From Eggerthellaceae bacterium (lineage in GTDB: Bacteria; Actinomycetota; Coriobacteriia; Coriobacteriales; Eggerthellaceae): a stretch of DNA of 20,794 bases. The notes under the pieces are model-generated. The model was given only the letters and a program-made list of their open reading frames with translations, searched no databases and was not told the DNA's origin. Numbering within the stretch: the stretch's first letter is position 1; each line of letters opens with the position of its first letter. A program made the position numbers and the translations under genes. Location: assembly GCA_017559045.1 (NCBI GenBank), contig JAFYTB010000176.1, forward strand, positions 1-20,794, written 5' to 3'. Positions 6,894 to 14,924 of the stretch are shown one piece after another.

Positions 6894-7757
6894 CTACTTG
6901 TCGATGCCCTCTCGAGGATCACGAAGATCATTGGGCATGATACGCACTTCAGCCCAACCGATCTGCTTCAGCGCATCCCACGTACGCCATGGCGGACAAA
7001 CGTCATCGTGCTCGGCACAGTAGTTCAGCGCCTCGACAAGCGTGATGTTGTGCATGAAGTCAGCCATGGTGTCGACATCGGGAATGGGCGGCAGCCAAAG
7101 AGCCGGAAGACCAGCCTCGCGTGCCTTAGCAATGTAGGCAGGCAGAACCGTCAAGCCGCTCTGATTGTAGAAAACACCAGAGTGGTCGAAATCGGTCTCG
7201 CGCGTCCAGCCGATAACGGAAACGCCCAGCTCCTGGTCGGGAGCCAGAACAATGCCTCCCCCTTCGATACCATCGAGCTTATGAAGCGCCTCGAAACCAG
7301 CAATGACATCAGCCTTCGTCAACGCCGGCATGTCGGCTCCCATGGAGAGGATGCAATCCGCTCCGCGCTCCCACGTTTGCGAGAACGAATGGTTGTAGTG
7401 CTCGTCGAAGCTAGCGCCCTCGTCGACGATGACCTCAAAATCGCGCGGCCACGTACCCGCATCCGCGAAAAGCTTTCGCATGACTTCGGCATTCGGGGCA
7501 GGCGTCGTTGAAATGATGAGCTCATACGTATCGCGAATCTCTTCGCCTGTGCGAGCGCATACCGCAGGAGGACGTGCCTCAAGGTCATCCATGGCGGCCA
7601 TGATGATCTCCACCACATCGAAAAGCATGCAGTGGTACAGGGCCGAAGCGACCTCAGGCTGGAAGATGCCGTCCTTCAGCACCGTGAGACGCGTCTTTAC
7701 CAAACCCGCCTCGGGCACCTTGCTGAACAGCACCAATGCGTTCTTTCTTTCGCGCAT
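6894..7757 (-). CDS. TIGR04282/DUF2064-like transferase (nucleotide-diphospho-sugar transferase fold)
   Basis: Protein of 287 aa resembling the rSAM/selenodomain-associated transferase 1 family. The diagnostic N-terminal nucleotide-binding motif is LFSKVPEAGLVKTRL (about 9-23; family pattern FAKxPxxGxVKTRL). SMGADMPALTKADV in the middle matches the family iGtDcPxLt motif, and APDQELGVSVIGW resembles the GPAxDGGYyLiGl region. Members are predicted glycosyl- or nucleotidyl-transferases of unproven substrate; this one is longer than the common 200-residue form. Of two ATGs 6 bp apart, 7757 is chosen because AGAAGGA stands 6 nt before it and touches the other at 7763. The gene lies 59 bp after htpG on the same strand with no terminator seen, so it may share its transcript. 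No radical-SAM partner is present. Confidence 0.75.
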   Translation of the reverse strand: MRERKNALVLFSKVPEAGLVKTRLTVLKDGIFQPEVASALYHCMLFDVVEIIMAAMDDLEARPPAVCARTGEEIRDTYELIISTTPAPNAEVMRKLFADAGTWPRDFEVIVDEGASFDEHYNHSFSQTWERGADCILSMGADMPALTKADVIAGFEALHKLDGIEGGGIVLAPDQELGVSVIGWTRETDFDHSGVFYNQSGLTVLPAYIAKAREAGLPALWLPPIPDVDTMADFMHNITLVEALNYCAEHDDVCPPWRTWDALKQIGWAEVRIMPNDLRDPREGIDK

Positions 7758-7816
7758 ATACATTCCTTCTAATAGCGGACGCCTGCCAACAATTCGAATC
7801 CGTTAGCTCGAAGCTG

Positions 7817-9748
7817 TTACTTCAGCAGCGTGGTGATCTTCTGAGCGAAGGCGATGGGGTCCTCGAGAGACAGACCCTCAACCAGCAGCGCCTGATCGTA
7901 GAGAATCTCGGCGAACAGCTTCACCTTTGCGTCATCGCCTGCAGCATGTGCAGCCTTGAGCGTGCCGAACACCGGGTGCTTAGCGTTAAGCTCAAGCGCC
8001 ACGCGGCACTCAGGCGCATCCTCCATGCCGCCCGGGGTGCGGCGCAGCATGTAAGCCATCTGCAGGGTCATCAGGCCCTCGGTAGTCAGAACAGCAGGAG
8101 CGTCGGTAACGATGGCCGAAACAACGACCTTCTCGACCTTCTCGCCCAGAGCCTCGGCCATGATGCCCAGCAGCTCTTCGTTCTCGCTGGTCATAGCCTC
8201 GGCGGCAGCCTTCTCCTCCTCGGTCTCAAGACCAAGGTCCTCGCTTGCAACGTTCTTGATGGGCTTGTTAACAGCGCCCTCGGTCTCTCCGCCGTAGCCA
8301 CCGAGCGACATCATGCAGAACTCGTCGACGCCCTCGTTGCACAGGAGCACGTCATAGCCCTTTGCCAGAACGGCGTTCACGATCGGCATCTTTGCCAGAT
8401 GCTCGCGGCTCTCGCCGTAAGCATAGTAGATAGCTTCCTGACCCTCGGGCATCTCGGCCACGTACTCATCAAGAGTGATCATCTTCTGATGCTTAGCGGA
8501 ATAGAAGAGCAGCAGGTCAACGAGCAGATCCTTCTGCACGCCATAGTCAGCGTAGACGCCATACTTCATACCCATGCCGAAGCTGGCGAACAGCTTCTCG
8601 TAAGCCTCGCGGTCCTTGTCGCGCATGGAGGCAAGCTCGGTCTTGATCTTCTTCTCAATGCGGCGAGCAATAGCCTTGAGCTGACCGTTGTGCTGCAGGG
8701 TCTCACGGGAGATATTGAGCGTGAGATCCTGGCTGTCAACGACGCCGCGAACGAAATTGAAGTAGTCGGGAAGCAGCTCTTCACACCTGTCCATGATGAG
8801 GACGTTGGAGCTATACAGTGCCAGACCCTTCTTGAAATCACGCGTGTAGATGCCCTCGGGCGCATGGGCCGGAATGAACAGCAGCGCGTCGTAAGTGAGA
8901 GAACCCTCTGCATGCAGGGAGATGGTGCGAGCCGGATCCTCCCAATCATGGAAGTCGGACTTGTAGAACTCGGCGTACTCCTCGTCGCTGACCTCGGACT
9001 TCTTGCGCTTCCAAATGGGAATCATCGAGTTGATGGTGCGAACTTCGCTGATGTTCTCGAATTCGGGGGTGTAGTCGCTGCCAGCATCTTCGGGGCGCGG
9101 CTTCATACGGGAAACCGTGCACTCGAGCTTGATGGGGTAACGCACGTAGTTGCTGTAACGCTTCACCAGATCAGCGAGACCAAACTCATCGCAGTAGAGG
9201 TCATAGCGCTCGTCGTCGGTGTTGTCCTTGAGGAAGATGATGACATCGGTACCGCACTCAGCGCGATCGGCAGCTTCGATGGTGAAGCCCTCAACGCCGT
9301 CGCTCTCCCAAGCCCAAGCCTGGTCGCTGGTGTAGGAGCGGGAAACCACGCGCACGCGCTTGCCCACCATGAAGGCGGAGTAGAAGCCAACGCCAAACTG
9401 GCCGATGATGTCGACATCGGCGGTATCCTTCTCGGCGTTTTCAGCCTTGAACTCGAAGGAGTCGGAATGGGCAATGGTGCCGAGGTTCAGCTCGAGCTCT
9501 TCCTTGGTCATGCCGATACCGTTGTCGGAGACGGTGATGGTGCGGGCAACCTTGTCATATGCAAGATTGATGGCCAGGTTGTCACGGCTGATATCGATCG
9601 AGCTGTCGGTGAGGCTGCGGAAATACAGCTTGTCGACTGCGTCAGAAGCGTTGGAGATCAACTCGCGCAGGAAGATCTCGCGATTGGTGTAGATGGAGTT
9701 GATCATGAGGTCGAGCAACTTCTTGCTCTCTGTCTTGAACTGCTGCAT
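7817..9748 (-). CDS. htpG: Molecular chaperone HtpG (Hsp90)
   Basis: Cytosolic dimeric ATP-driven chaperone, 643 aa, full length. Residues 1-215 form the GHKL ATPase domain: FLRELISNASDA (26-37, catalytic E29 and Mg-binding N33), DNGIGM (75-80) and the lid GQFGVGFYSAF (116-126). The middle domain has the ATP-contacting arginine in NISRETLQ (R347). The acidic, Ala-rich C-terminal region carries the dimerisation helices. The start MQQFKTESKKLL at 9748 matches the family N-terminus and has AAGGGTG 5 nt upstream; reading further upstream adds residues not found in HtpG. It has a strong own promoter with a large inverted repeat. HrcA's CIRCE element is absent. Confidence 0.97.
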   Translation of the reverse strand: MQQFKTESKKLLDLMINSIYTNREIFLRELISNASDAVDKLYFRSLTDSSIDISRDNLAINLAYDKVARTITVSDNGIGMTKEELELNLGTIAHSDSFEFKAENAEKDTADVDIIGQFGVGFYSAFMVGKRVRVVSRSYTSDQAWAWESDGVEGFTIEAADRAECGTDVIIFLKDNTDDERYDLYCDEFGLADLVKRYSNYVRYPIKLECTVSRMKPRPEDAGSDYTPEFENISEVRTINSMIPIWKRKKSEVSDEEYAEFYKSDFHDWEDPARTISLHAEGSLTYDALLFIPAHAPEGIYTRDFKKGLALYSSNVLIMDRCEELLPDYFNFVRGVVDSQDLTLNISRETLQHNGQLKAIARRIEKKIKTELASMRDKDREAYEKLFASFGMGMKYGVYADYGVQKDLLVDLLLFYSAKHQKMITLDEYVAEMPEGQEAIYYAYGESREHLAKMPIVNAVLAKGYDVLLCNEGVDEFCMMSLGGYGGETEGAVNKPIKNVASEDLGLETEEEKAAAEAMTSENEELLGIMAEALGEKVEKVVVSAIVTDAPAVLTTEGLMTLQMAYMLRRTPGGMEDAPECRVALELNAKHPVFGTLKAAHAAGDDAKVKLFAEILYDQALLVEGLSLEDPIAFAQKITTLLK

Positions 9749-9848
9749 GAATGCACCCTTCTGTCGTGCGGGAAGCAATACGAAACGCCCGAAACTCGAC
9801 ACGGAGTAACAGGGGCGCCGCCTTCTCCCCTTCTATTGCTTGTAAGTG

Positions 9849-9876
9849 ATTCTATTCATAAGAAAATCTATGTCAA
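9849..9876 (-). promoter_or_regulatory. htpG promoter
   Basis: On the minus strand a consensus TTGACA (9876-9871), a 16-bp spacer and TAGAAT (9854-9849) give a good sigma-A-type promoter, with a predicted leader of about 94 nt. This is the best promoter match in the window. Confidence 0.7.
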
Positions 9877-9892
9877 TAACTGTTAGATTTTC
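9862..9892. promoter_or_regulatory. Inverted repeat flanking the htpG -35 (candidate operator)
   Basis: GAAAATCTA (9862-9870) and TAGATTTTC (9884-9892) are a perfect 9-bp inverted repeat with a 13-bp spacer that contains the -35 hexamer. The layout resembles CIRCE (9-9-9), but the sequence is unrelated. A second small palindrome, CCAATTGG, follows at 9894-9901. The rest of the 282-bp gap (9749-10030) has no recognisable gene. Confidence 0.6.
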
Positions 9893-10030
9893 ACCAATTG
9901 GCAACCGCAAGGAGCGCCCTCAGGGTGCATCATGCGAGCGCGAACGGGAGTTAAGACTCCAACAAAAAACTCGTCTCTATAAATGAACCCGCAAGCGGAC
10001 GCGCGCCAAAGAATCAGACGCTCTCCCGAC

Positions 10031-11017
10031 TTATGCGATGCCGTCCTGCGAAGCAGCGAGGACGATTCCCTGGAGGATGTCCGACTCACTTGCCGTAAAG
10101 CTCGATGCACCAGCCAGCGTGAGAGTCTCTTCGAGAATCAGCATGCCCGCCGTAATAACCGGCGCCCTCTTGGGATCAAGACCCACCACGCATTCACGCT
10201 GCGCAAGCGGAATGCCAGCCAGCAGCTCGGTTACCTCACGCAGCTCATCGGCCGTCACCAAAGCGCCATGCACGCGTGCGGAATCGTAGACGGTCATTTG
10301 CTCTCGGATGCTCACGACACTCGTGGCCGTTCCCGCCACCGCGACAACGCGATCGACGCCGGAGCCCTTCGACACCTCTTCGGTACAGCACGCTTCGCAG
10401 CCATCGCCCTTGCGCAGATCATCAAAGAACCAGCCCATGCCTTCGCGAATCCAAGCACGTGCAGCCCGCATCTCCTCACTCGACGGAGGATCAGAGTGAA
10501 TGAATCGCTCGGTTACGCGACGGCAACCAATATTAAATGAATGCGATTTCTCAGGCGTCTGGCCGGCCTCACCCACGATGACCTCAGTTGAGCCGCCACC
10601 GATATCGACCACCATGATGCGCTCCCCTGCGAAATCGCTCGAAGCACCGGCAAAAGAAAGCGCAGCCTCACGCTCGCCGGGAATCACGGAAAGCTCGATT
10701 CCGCGACATGCCAGTAACTGCGCGAACTCGTCGGCATTGGCCGCATCGCGCGACGCAGACGTAGCGACAGTCACCGTCTTAATTGCAGGGTGGTTTTCGT
10801 CGATAAAGGAATCACGCACGGAAATGTAGCGATCAATGGTATCGGCAACGCGCTGCATAGCTTCGGGCTTAAGCTCGCCCGTGGCGTCAACGCCCTCGCC
10901 CAAGTTCGTGATCGCATACTCCTTGGCTAGCTCGACCACGCGACCATCAACCACATCGGCAACCAGCATTCGACAGGTCACCGTTCCGATGTCTATGGCA
11001 GCAATTCGCTCGGTCAC
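10031..11017 (-). CDS. Ppx/GppA family phosphatase (exopolyphosphatase-like)
   Basis: Member of the ASKHA-fold Ppx/GppA family, which splits terminal phosphate from polyphosphate or converts pppGpp to ppGpp. At 328 aa it is the short actinobacterial form, with only the two-lobe catalytic core and no C-terminal HD domain. Motifs are AAIDIGTVTCRMLV near the N-terminus (phosphate 1 loop), ATSASRDAAN near 90-100, VIPGEREAALSFAG (about 116-129, family catalytic Glu) and MVVDIGGGSTEV (about 139-150, phosphate 2 loop). GTG at 11017 has GAGGGG about 6 nt upstream. It follows the FtsB-like gene by 83 bp. In actinobacteria this pair usually brackets a DUF501 gene, which is absent here. Polyphosphate versus pppGpp preference cannot be told from sequence. 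Confidence 0.9.
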   Translation of the reverse strand: MTERIAAIDIGTVTCRMLVADVVDGRVVELAKEYAITNLGEGVDATGELKPEAMQRVADTIDRYISVRDSFIDENHPAIKTVTVATSASRDAANADEFAQLLACRGIELSVIPGEREAALSFAGASSDFAGERIMVVDIGGGSTEVIVGEAGQTPEKSHSFNIGCRRVTERFIHSDPPSSEEMRAARAWIREGMGWFFDDLRKGDGCEACCTEEVSKGSGVDRVVAVAGTATSVVSIREQMTVYDSARVHGALVTADELREVTELLAGIPLAQRECVVGLDPKRAPVITAGMLILEETLTLAGASSFTASESDILQGIVLAASQDGIA

Positions 11018-11100
11018 AACCAGCCCCTCTCTCGAGTCAGGAAGCCATTGTTTGTCGAAAATAGATTACGCCGCAGAACGCCTCATGAACCCTGGCGAAC

Positions 11101-11976
11101 TTACCTTTCGTAACCGAAGAAAGAATCGAGGAAATCCGAGTACCAGGTTTCGGGCGCCTTGACGCTGGCGGCATTGATGTTCGCCTGGAAGCCCGCCATC
11201 TTGTCCGCGGAAGAAACACCGACAACGCTGACAGCATACTCGCCCTCAGAGATCCAACCGAACTCTTCACGAGCACGATCCTGGATGCCTTCGGGCGTCG
11301 AAAGCAGCGCCACTTCACTAGCGATAGCTTCGTTACGCTCAGAAACAAGCTGATATTCAACAGCCAAGCGATCGCGGTCGCGAAGCTCCTGGTAATACTG
11401 CTGAGCAGGCGCATACAGGAAGACGCAGCATGCCAGAAGGCACGCCATGATGGCAACGCCGCCAAACATGACCGGCTTTTTCATGATTCCAGAAATATTG
11501 ATGCTCGGCAGAGCGAACGATGCACCAACGCCGCTGGCACCGGACTCGTTTTGCATGCGCGATGCGCGCTTATGCTGGGTGCCCATCTCGCCGCGATACA
11601 CAGCCGCACGCGGACCCGAATCACTCGGCTGAGATGCGTGATCTGCTGCATAGTGCTTGGTGAATTCACGGTCGGCCTTCGCCTTAGTGGCCTCGCGTTT
11701 TGCCTTGCTTGCGCGTTCGCGAATCTTGCCGAAGAAGGCCTCAAACGAACGATCGGCATCTTCTTCGTGCGCCTCATTGGCGCGATTCGCAGCAGACGCT
11801 CCCGCGACTCGCGAGGAGTTCATGCTCTGGGCAGCACGAGAACGACGAAGATCCTCACGATATGCACGCTGGTCGTAAATTGCGCTTCGGGGTGCATTGG
11901 ACGCAACGGGACGACGCGCGGATACCGCACGACGAGCCTCGTCGAACGAGACGATATTATTCGCCTGTCTAGTCAA
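11101..11976 (-). CDS. FtsB/DivIC-like septum formation initiator
   Basis: Bitopic cell-division protein of 291 aa. About 165 residues of charged, low-complexity cytoplasmic tail precede one membrane segment (about 169-189). A coiled coil follows (192-225), then the conserved FtsB/DivIC signature GIQDRAREEFGWISEGEYAV (230-249). Relatives bridge FtsL and FtsQ in the divisome. The extracytoplasmic part is normal sized, but the cytoplasmic tail is unusually long, rich in Arg, Ala and Ser, and likely disordered. Translation appears to start at TTG 11976 with GAAGGGGA about 7 nt upstream; no better ATG or GTG with an equal site was seen. It is placed before the Ppx/GppA gene, as is common in actinobacteria. 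Confidence 0.85.
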   Translation of the reverse strand: MTRQANNIVSFDEARRAVSARRPVASNAPRSAIYDQRAYREDLRRSRAAQSMNSSRVAGASAANRANEAHEEDADRSFEAFFGKIRERASKAKREATKAKADREFTKHYAADHASQPSDSGPRAAVYRGEMGTQHKRASRMQNESGASGVGASFALPSINISGIMKKPVMFGGVAIMACLLACCVFLYAPAQQYYQELRDRDRLAVEYQLVSERNEAIASEVALLSTPEGIQDRAREEFGWISEGEYAVSVVGVSSADKMAGFQANINAASVKAPETWYSDFLDSFFGYER

Positions 11977-12046
11977 GAGTCAGTCCCCTTCGCTGCATGT
12001 GGTGTAGTTAGTGTGCGTTTATGCAAGAGACATCTGACAGCATAGC

Positions 12047-12064
12047 ACACGCAAAAGCGCGTGT
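12047..12064 (-). other. Stem-loop between the repressor gene and the ftsB-like gene
   Basis: ACACGC (12047-12052) and GCGTGT (12059-12064) pair around AAAAGC. It lies 15 bp after the DtxR-like stop codon and could end that transcript, but no T-run follows on the minus strand (the Ts are in the loop), so it is called only as a structure. Confidence 0.3.
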
Positions 12065-12079
12065 AAGCAGAAGCGTTGA

Positions 12080-12460
12080 TTAGAGGTTGAGTTTCCTCAC
12101 AAAATCAAACCATTTTTCATACGACTCATCGCTGATGGCATGCTCCATGAGGCAGGCCTCCTCGTCGGCGCGTTCCTCAGGAATGCCAAGCGCCTTGGTG
12201 AGGAAGGTATAGAGCATGGTGTGACGCTCGAGAACAGCTCGACCGTACTCGTAGCCTTCTTCAGTAAGCGTGATATCGCCGTAATAGGGCTGCTCGGCAA
12301 GACCTCGCTCCTTGAGAACGGTCATGGCCTTGTTCACCGATGCCTTGGAAACGCCCATCTTGGCTGCAACATCGACGGATCGAATAGGCTGATCGGGAGT
12401 TGCTCCCAGCTCAACCATTGCTTCCAAGTAGTCTTCATGAGACTTGGACATCTTCTCCAT
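12080..12460 (-). CDS. DtxR/MntR-family metal-dependent repressor
   Basis: Short (126 aa) metalloregulator with an N-terminal winged helix (about 5-65; recognition region VSKASVNKAMTVL) and a dimerisation/metal domain, lacking the SH3-like third domain of long DtxR proteins. Putative metal ligands are D10 and E13 (HEDYLE, as in MntR D8/E11), H80 (ERHTML, as MntR H77), and C103, E106 and H107 (ACLMEH, as DtxR C102/E105/H106). The set mixes manganese-type and iron-type positions. The ATG at 12460 has GAAGGGG 5 nt upstream; an upstream in-frame ATG (12475) has no such site. The position after feoA, feoB and the Cys-rich gene suggests it senses Fe2+ and represses the cluster (inference). It also has its own promoter. 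Confidence 0.88.
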   Translation of the reverse strand: MEKMSKSHEDYLEAMVELGATPDQPIRSVDVAAKMGVSKASVNKAMTVLKERGLAEQPYYGDITLTEEGYEYGRAVLERHTMLYTFLTKALGIPEERADEEACLMEHAISDESYEKWFDFVRKLNL

Positions 12461-12486
12461 GACAACCCCTTCCATACTCGTGGCGT

Positions 12487-12514
12487 ATAGTACCACGACC
12501 CCGAACATCAGCAA
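12487..12514 (-). promoter_or_regulatory. Candidate promoter of the DtxR-like gene
   Basis: TTGCTG (12514-12509), 16 bp and TACTAT (12492-12487) on the minus strand, with about 20 nt of leader. This allows repressor expression separate from feoB. Confidence 0.5.
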
Positions 12515-12563
12515 CACGCAGGAGATCGGGGAACGAAAAGCAACGCGCAAACCCGGCATTAAC

Positions 12564-12575
12564 CTTGGATCCAAG
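12564..12575. repeat. 12-bp perfect palindrome CTTGGATCCAAG
   Basis: Lies in the 173-bp gap between the Cys-rich gene and the DtxR-like gene, about 50 bp upstream of the -35 of the latter. It is too compact to act as a hairpin terminator and could be a protein-binding site. It has no resemblance to the AAGTTAAC boxes. Confidence 0.35.
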
Positions 12576-12633
12576 ATCCTTCGTCAGAATCGCGCCTACG
12601 GACTTCGGTGGCAGCTATCCGGCCGCCTTCCGA

Positions 12634-12846
12634 CTACCTAGCCGCCCTCTCCATGTTTGCAAGCATCTGGTCAATCGAGCCGCATCCGCACGAGCCATGA
12701 CCCTGCTCGACCTTCGCGCGATCGGCGCAATCATGCGCAGCGGGGCAACCGATGCACTTCACGCCAGCTCGCTTCTGTCGAACGATGTAGGCGATGGCGG
12801 CACCCAAAATAGCTACGAGGATAAGCGTCGCGACGGCATTAACCAC
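12634..12846 (-). CDS. FeoB-associated Cys-rich membrane protein
   Basis: Small protein (70 aa) with one N-terminal membrane segment (about 3-22), then a basic turn and a cysteine cluster: C31-IG-C34, C40 and C53-G-C55. This fits the FeoB-associated family (Pfam FeoB_associated), commonly encoded directly after feoB in gut anaerobes and thought to help ferrous iron uptake. The GTG start at 12846 overlaps the last 8 bp of feoB, with AAGGAG 7 nt upstream inside the feoB reading frame, so translation is probably coupled. The C-terminal 15 residues are not conserved in my recollection. Confidence 0.85.
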   Translation of the reverse strand: MVNAVATLILVAILGAAIAYIVRQKRAGVKCIGCPAAHDCADRAKVEQGHGSCGCGSIDQMLANMERAAR

Positions 12847-14830
12847 GAGCCTTCTCCTTTGCAACGCTCTTGTTGGCGCGAGCGATGAGGAGCGCGATGA
12901 TCGCCGCAATGGCAGCCACCACGATGAGGCCCGGAACAAAGCCTTCGCCAACAGCGCCCGTGGCCAGAAGCGTACCAACCTGGTACACAAAGAAGGCGAC
13001 CGTATAGCCCGTAGCGAGCTGCAGACCGATGGCGCCGGCAATCCACTTGCCATCCTTGATCTCAGAGATCATGGCGCCAATAGCCGCGAAGCACGGAGGC
13101 GAGTACAGATTAAACATGAGATAAGCAAGCGCTGCAGCCTGAGTCAGACCGAACACGGCAGCAACCTCATTGCCTCCGCTCGTAAGCGCAAGCTCCTCCA
13201 TGTCAATGAAGTTGGTGATGCTGTAGCAAACCGCAAGCGTACCAACAACATTCTCCTTAGCGATAAAGCCCGTAATCGCAGCGGCGGCAAGCTGCCACGC
13301 ACCAAATCCAAGCGGAATGAGAGCAATGGCAAAGGGCTTCGCGATAGAGGCGAGAATGGAGGTATCGGCAGCGCCTTCGGCGACAACCTGGAAGCTCCAG
13401 TCAAAGGTCTGCATGATCTGGATGACCGTGTTGCAAACCAGAATGACCGTCGCGGCCTTCACGACGAAGGACCAGCCGCGAGAGCACATGCTGAAGAATG
13501 CGCGCTTGAGACTGGGGGCTTTCCACTCGGAAAGCTCCATGACGAAGAAGGACCTGCGCTTCTTGCAGCCCGCAATCTTATTGACCAGCAGGGCGCCAAC
13601 CCAAATAAGAACGATGCCGACAAAGTACATGAGCGTGCCGACCCATGCGGCATCGGCGAAAAACACACCCGAGAACAATGCGATAACCGGAAGCTTTGCA
13701 CCACAGGGCATGAACGGCGCCAGCATAGCGGTCGCGCGGCGCTCACGCTCATCGCGGATGGTTCGGGAGCACATGATGCCAGGGACAGCGCAGCCCGTAG
13801 CGATGACGAAGGGAATGACCGACTTACCGGAAAGACCAACCTTCTTGAAGATGGGATCCAGAATCACGGAAGCACGCGCCATGTAACCGCAGTCCTCAAG
13901 CAAGGCAATGAGGAAGTACATGACCATAACCAGCGGAAGGAATCCGATAACTGCGCCCACGCCGCCGATAACGCCATCAACGAGAAGCGCATACAAGAGC
14001 GGATCGGCATCAGCCATCAAGCCGCCAACCCAAGACTGGAAGGCTTCGATGCCCGCAACCAGGAAATCAGCAACCCACGGGCCGACCCAAGCCTGAGAGA
14101 TCTGGAACACCATGAACATGATGGCCGCAAACAGCACGATTCCGAAAACAGGGTTGGTGACATAGCGATCGATCTTGTCACCTGTCGTGATCGCGGTGCT
14201 AGCGATTTCGCGCGTTTCCACTTCGGAGACAATTCGATTAACGAAAATGAAGCGCTTGCGATCAGCCGTCTCGACAGCAGCTTTGTCGGTCATATCGACA
14301 TCGCCCTGAGAATACGGAGCGGACTGGCCCTTTCCAACCTGCTCAAGAGCGGCCTTCATCAACTTGTCGAGACCATTGCCGGAAGAAACCGCAGCAGAGG
14401 TCTTGAGCACCGGGCAGCCAAGCTTGGCGGACAGAGCCTCGGCATCGATGGTGGTGCCACTCTTCTCGGTGGCATCGCTCTTGTTGAGGGCAATCACCAC
14501 AGGAATATCCAGCTCGAGGAGCTGAGTGGTGAAGAAAAGGCTTCGGGAAAGATTGGTGGCATCAACGATATTGATGATGACGTCGGGGTTTTCCTGCTTG
14601 ACGTACGTGCTGGCAACGCTCTCCTCCGACGTGAAGGGAGACATGGAGTACGCGCCGGGCAAGTCAACAACGGTAATATCGCGGCCGTCTGCAAAAGCCC
14701 TCTTCAAAGGCGCGGTCTTCTGCTCGACCGTTACGCCTGCCCAATTTCCAACATGCTCGTTCTTACCAGTGAGCGCGTTGTACATGGTCGTTTTGCCGCT
14801 GTTGGGATTACCCGCCAGAGCAATTCTCAT
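12839..14830 (-). CDS. feoB: Ferrous iron transport protein B
   Basis: Polytopic Fe2+ transporter with an N-terminal GTPase, 663 aa (shorter than the 773 aa of E. coli). G1 is GNPNSGKT (7-14), the switch I threonine lies in WAGVTVEQK, G3 is DLPG (56-59) and G4 is NKSD (116-119). A helical regulatory spacer precedes about eight membrane segments from residue 225. The two Gate regions carry the pore signatures GCAVPGI (346-352) and PCGAKLPV (375-382). The start is set at ATG 14830, with AAAGGAAG 6 nt upstream; ATG 14836 would touch that site. An intrinsic terminator and an AAGTTAAC box lie between it and feoA. The next gene overlaps its end. Confidence 0.97.
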   Translation of the reverse strand: MRIALAGNPNSGKTTMYNALTGKNEHVGNWAGVTVEQKTAPLKRAFADGRDITVVDLPGAYSMSPFTSEESVASTYVKQENPDVIINIVDATNLSRSLFFTTQLLELDIPVVIALNKSDATEKSGTTIDAEALSAKLGCPVLKTSAAVSSGNGLDKLMKAALEQVGKGQSAPYSQGDVDMTDKAAVETADRKRFIFVNRIVSEVETREIASTAITTGDKIDRYVTNPVFGIVLFAAIMFMVFQISQAWVGPWVADFLVAGIEAFQSWVGGLMADADPLLYALLVDGVIGGVGAVIGFLPLVMVMYFLIALLEDCGYMARASVILDPIFKKVGLSGKSVIPFVIATGCAVPGIMCSRTIRDERERRATAMLAPFMPCGAKLPVIALFSGVFFADAAWVGTLMYFVGIVLIWVGALLVNKIAGCKKRRSFFVMELSEWKAPSLKRAFFSMCSRGWSFVVKAATVILVCNTVIQIMQTFDWSFQVVAEGAADTSILASIAKPFAIALIPLGFGAWQLAAAAITGFIAKENVVGTLAVCYSITNFIDMEELALTSGGNEVAAVFGLTQAAALAYLMFNLYSPPCFAAIGAMISEIKDGKWIAGAIGLQLATGYTVAFFVYQVGTLLATGAVGEGFVPGLIVVAAIAAIIALLIARANKSVAKEKARG

Positions 14831-14851
14831 GCTCATCTTCCTTTCATGAGC

Positions 14852-14865
14852 TCAAGTTAACCTGA
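14852..14865. promoter_or_regulatory. AAGTTAAC box upstream of feoB
   Basis: TCAAGTTAACCTGA is a 12-of-14 palindrome centred 28 bp before feoB, close to the TNAGGTTAACCTNA type of site used by DtxR-family iron regulators (consensus from memory). On the minus strand TTGGAG and TAACTT with a 16-bp spacer could form a feoB promoter that this box overlaps. Confidence 0.5.
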
Positions 14866-14879
14866 ACTAACTGTTCTCC

Positions 14880-14922
14880 AAAAAACAACGCCTGGCTTCC
14901 GTTAAAGCGGTGCGCCAAGCGT
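14880..14922 (-). terminator. Intrinsic terminator between feoA and feoB
   Basis: On the minus strand ACGCTTGGC (14922-14914) pairs with GCCAGGCGT (14896-14888), 9 bp with one G-U, and an inner CCG/CGG pair. It is followed within two bases by T6 (14885-14880). It begins 2 bp after the feoA stop, so it would trim feoA transcripts and lower feoB expression relative to feoA. Confidence 0.75.
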
Positions 14923-14924
14923 GA

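Noticed and set aside
7736..9886. Open frame of 716 codons on the plus strand over htpG
   Set aside because: It is antisense to htpG and Leu/Val/His-rich with no start-site support or domain; htpG itself is fully intact.
9749..10030. CIRCE or other known heat-shock element upstream of htpG
   Set aside because: Searched by eye for TTAGCACTC/GAGTGCTAA and found none; only the unrelated 9-13-9 repeat is present.
12794..14860. Open frame of 688 codons on the plus strand over feoB
   Set aside because: It is antisense to a well-supported feoB; the protein is Arg/Asn/His-rich low complexity with no known motif. Such frames are a by-product of GC-biased third positions.
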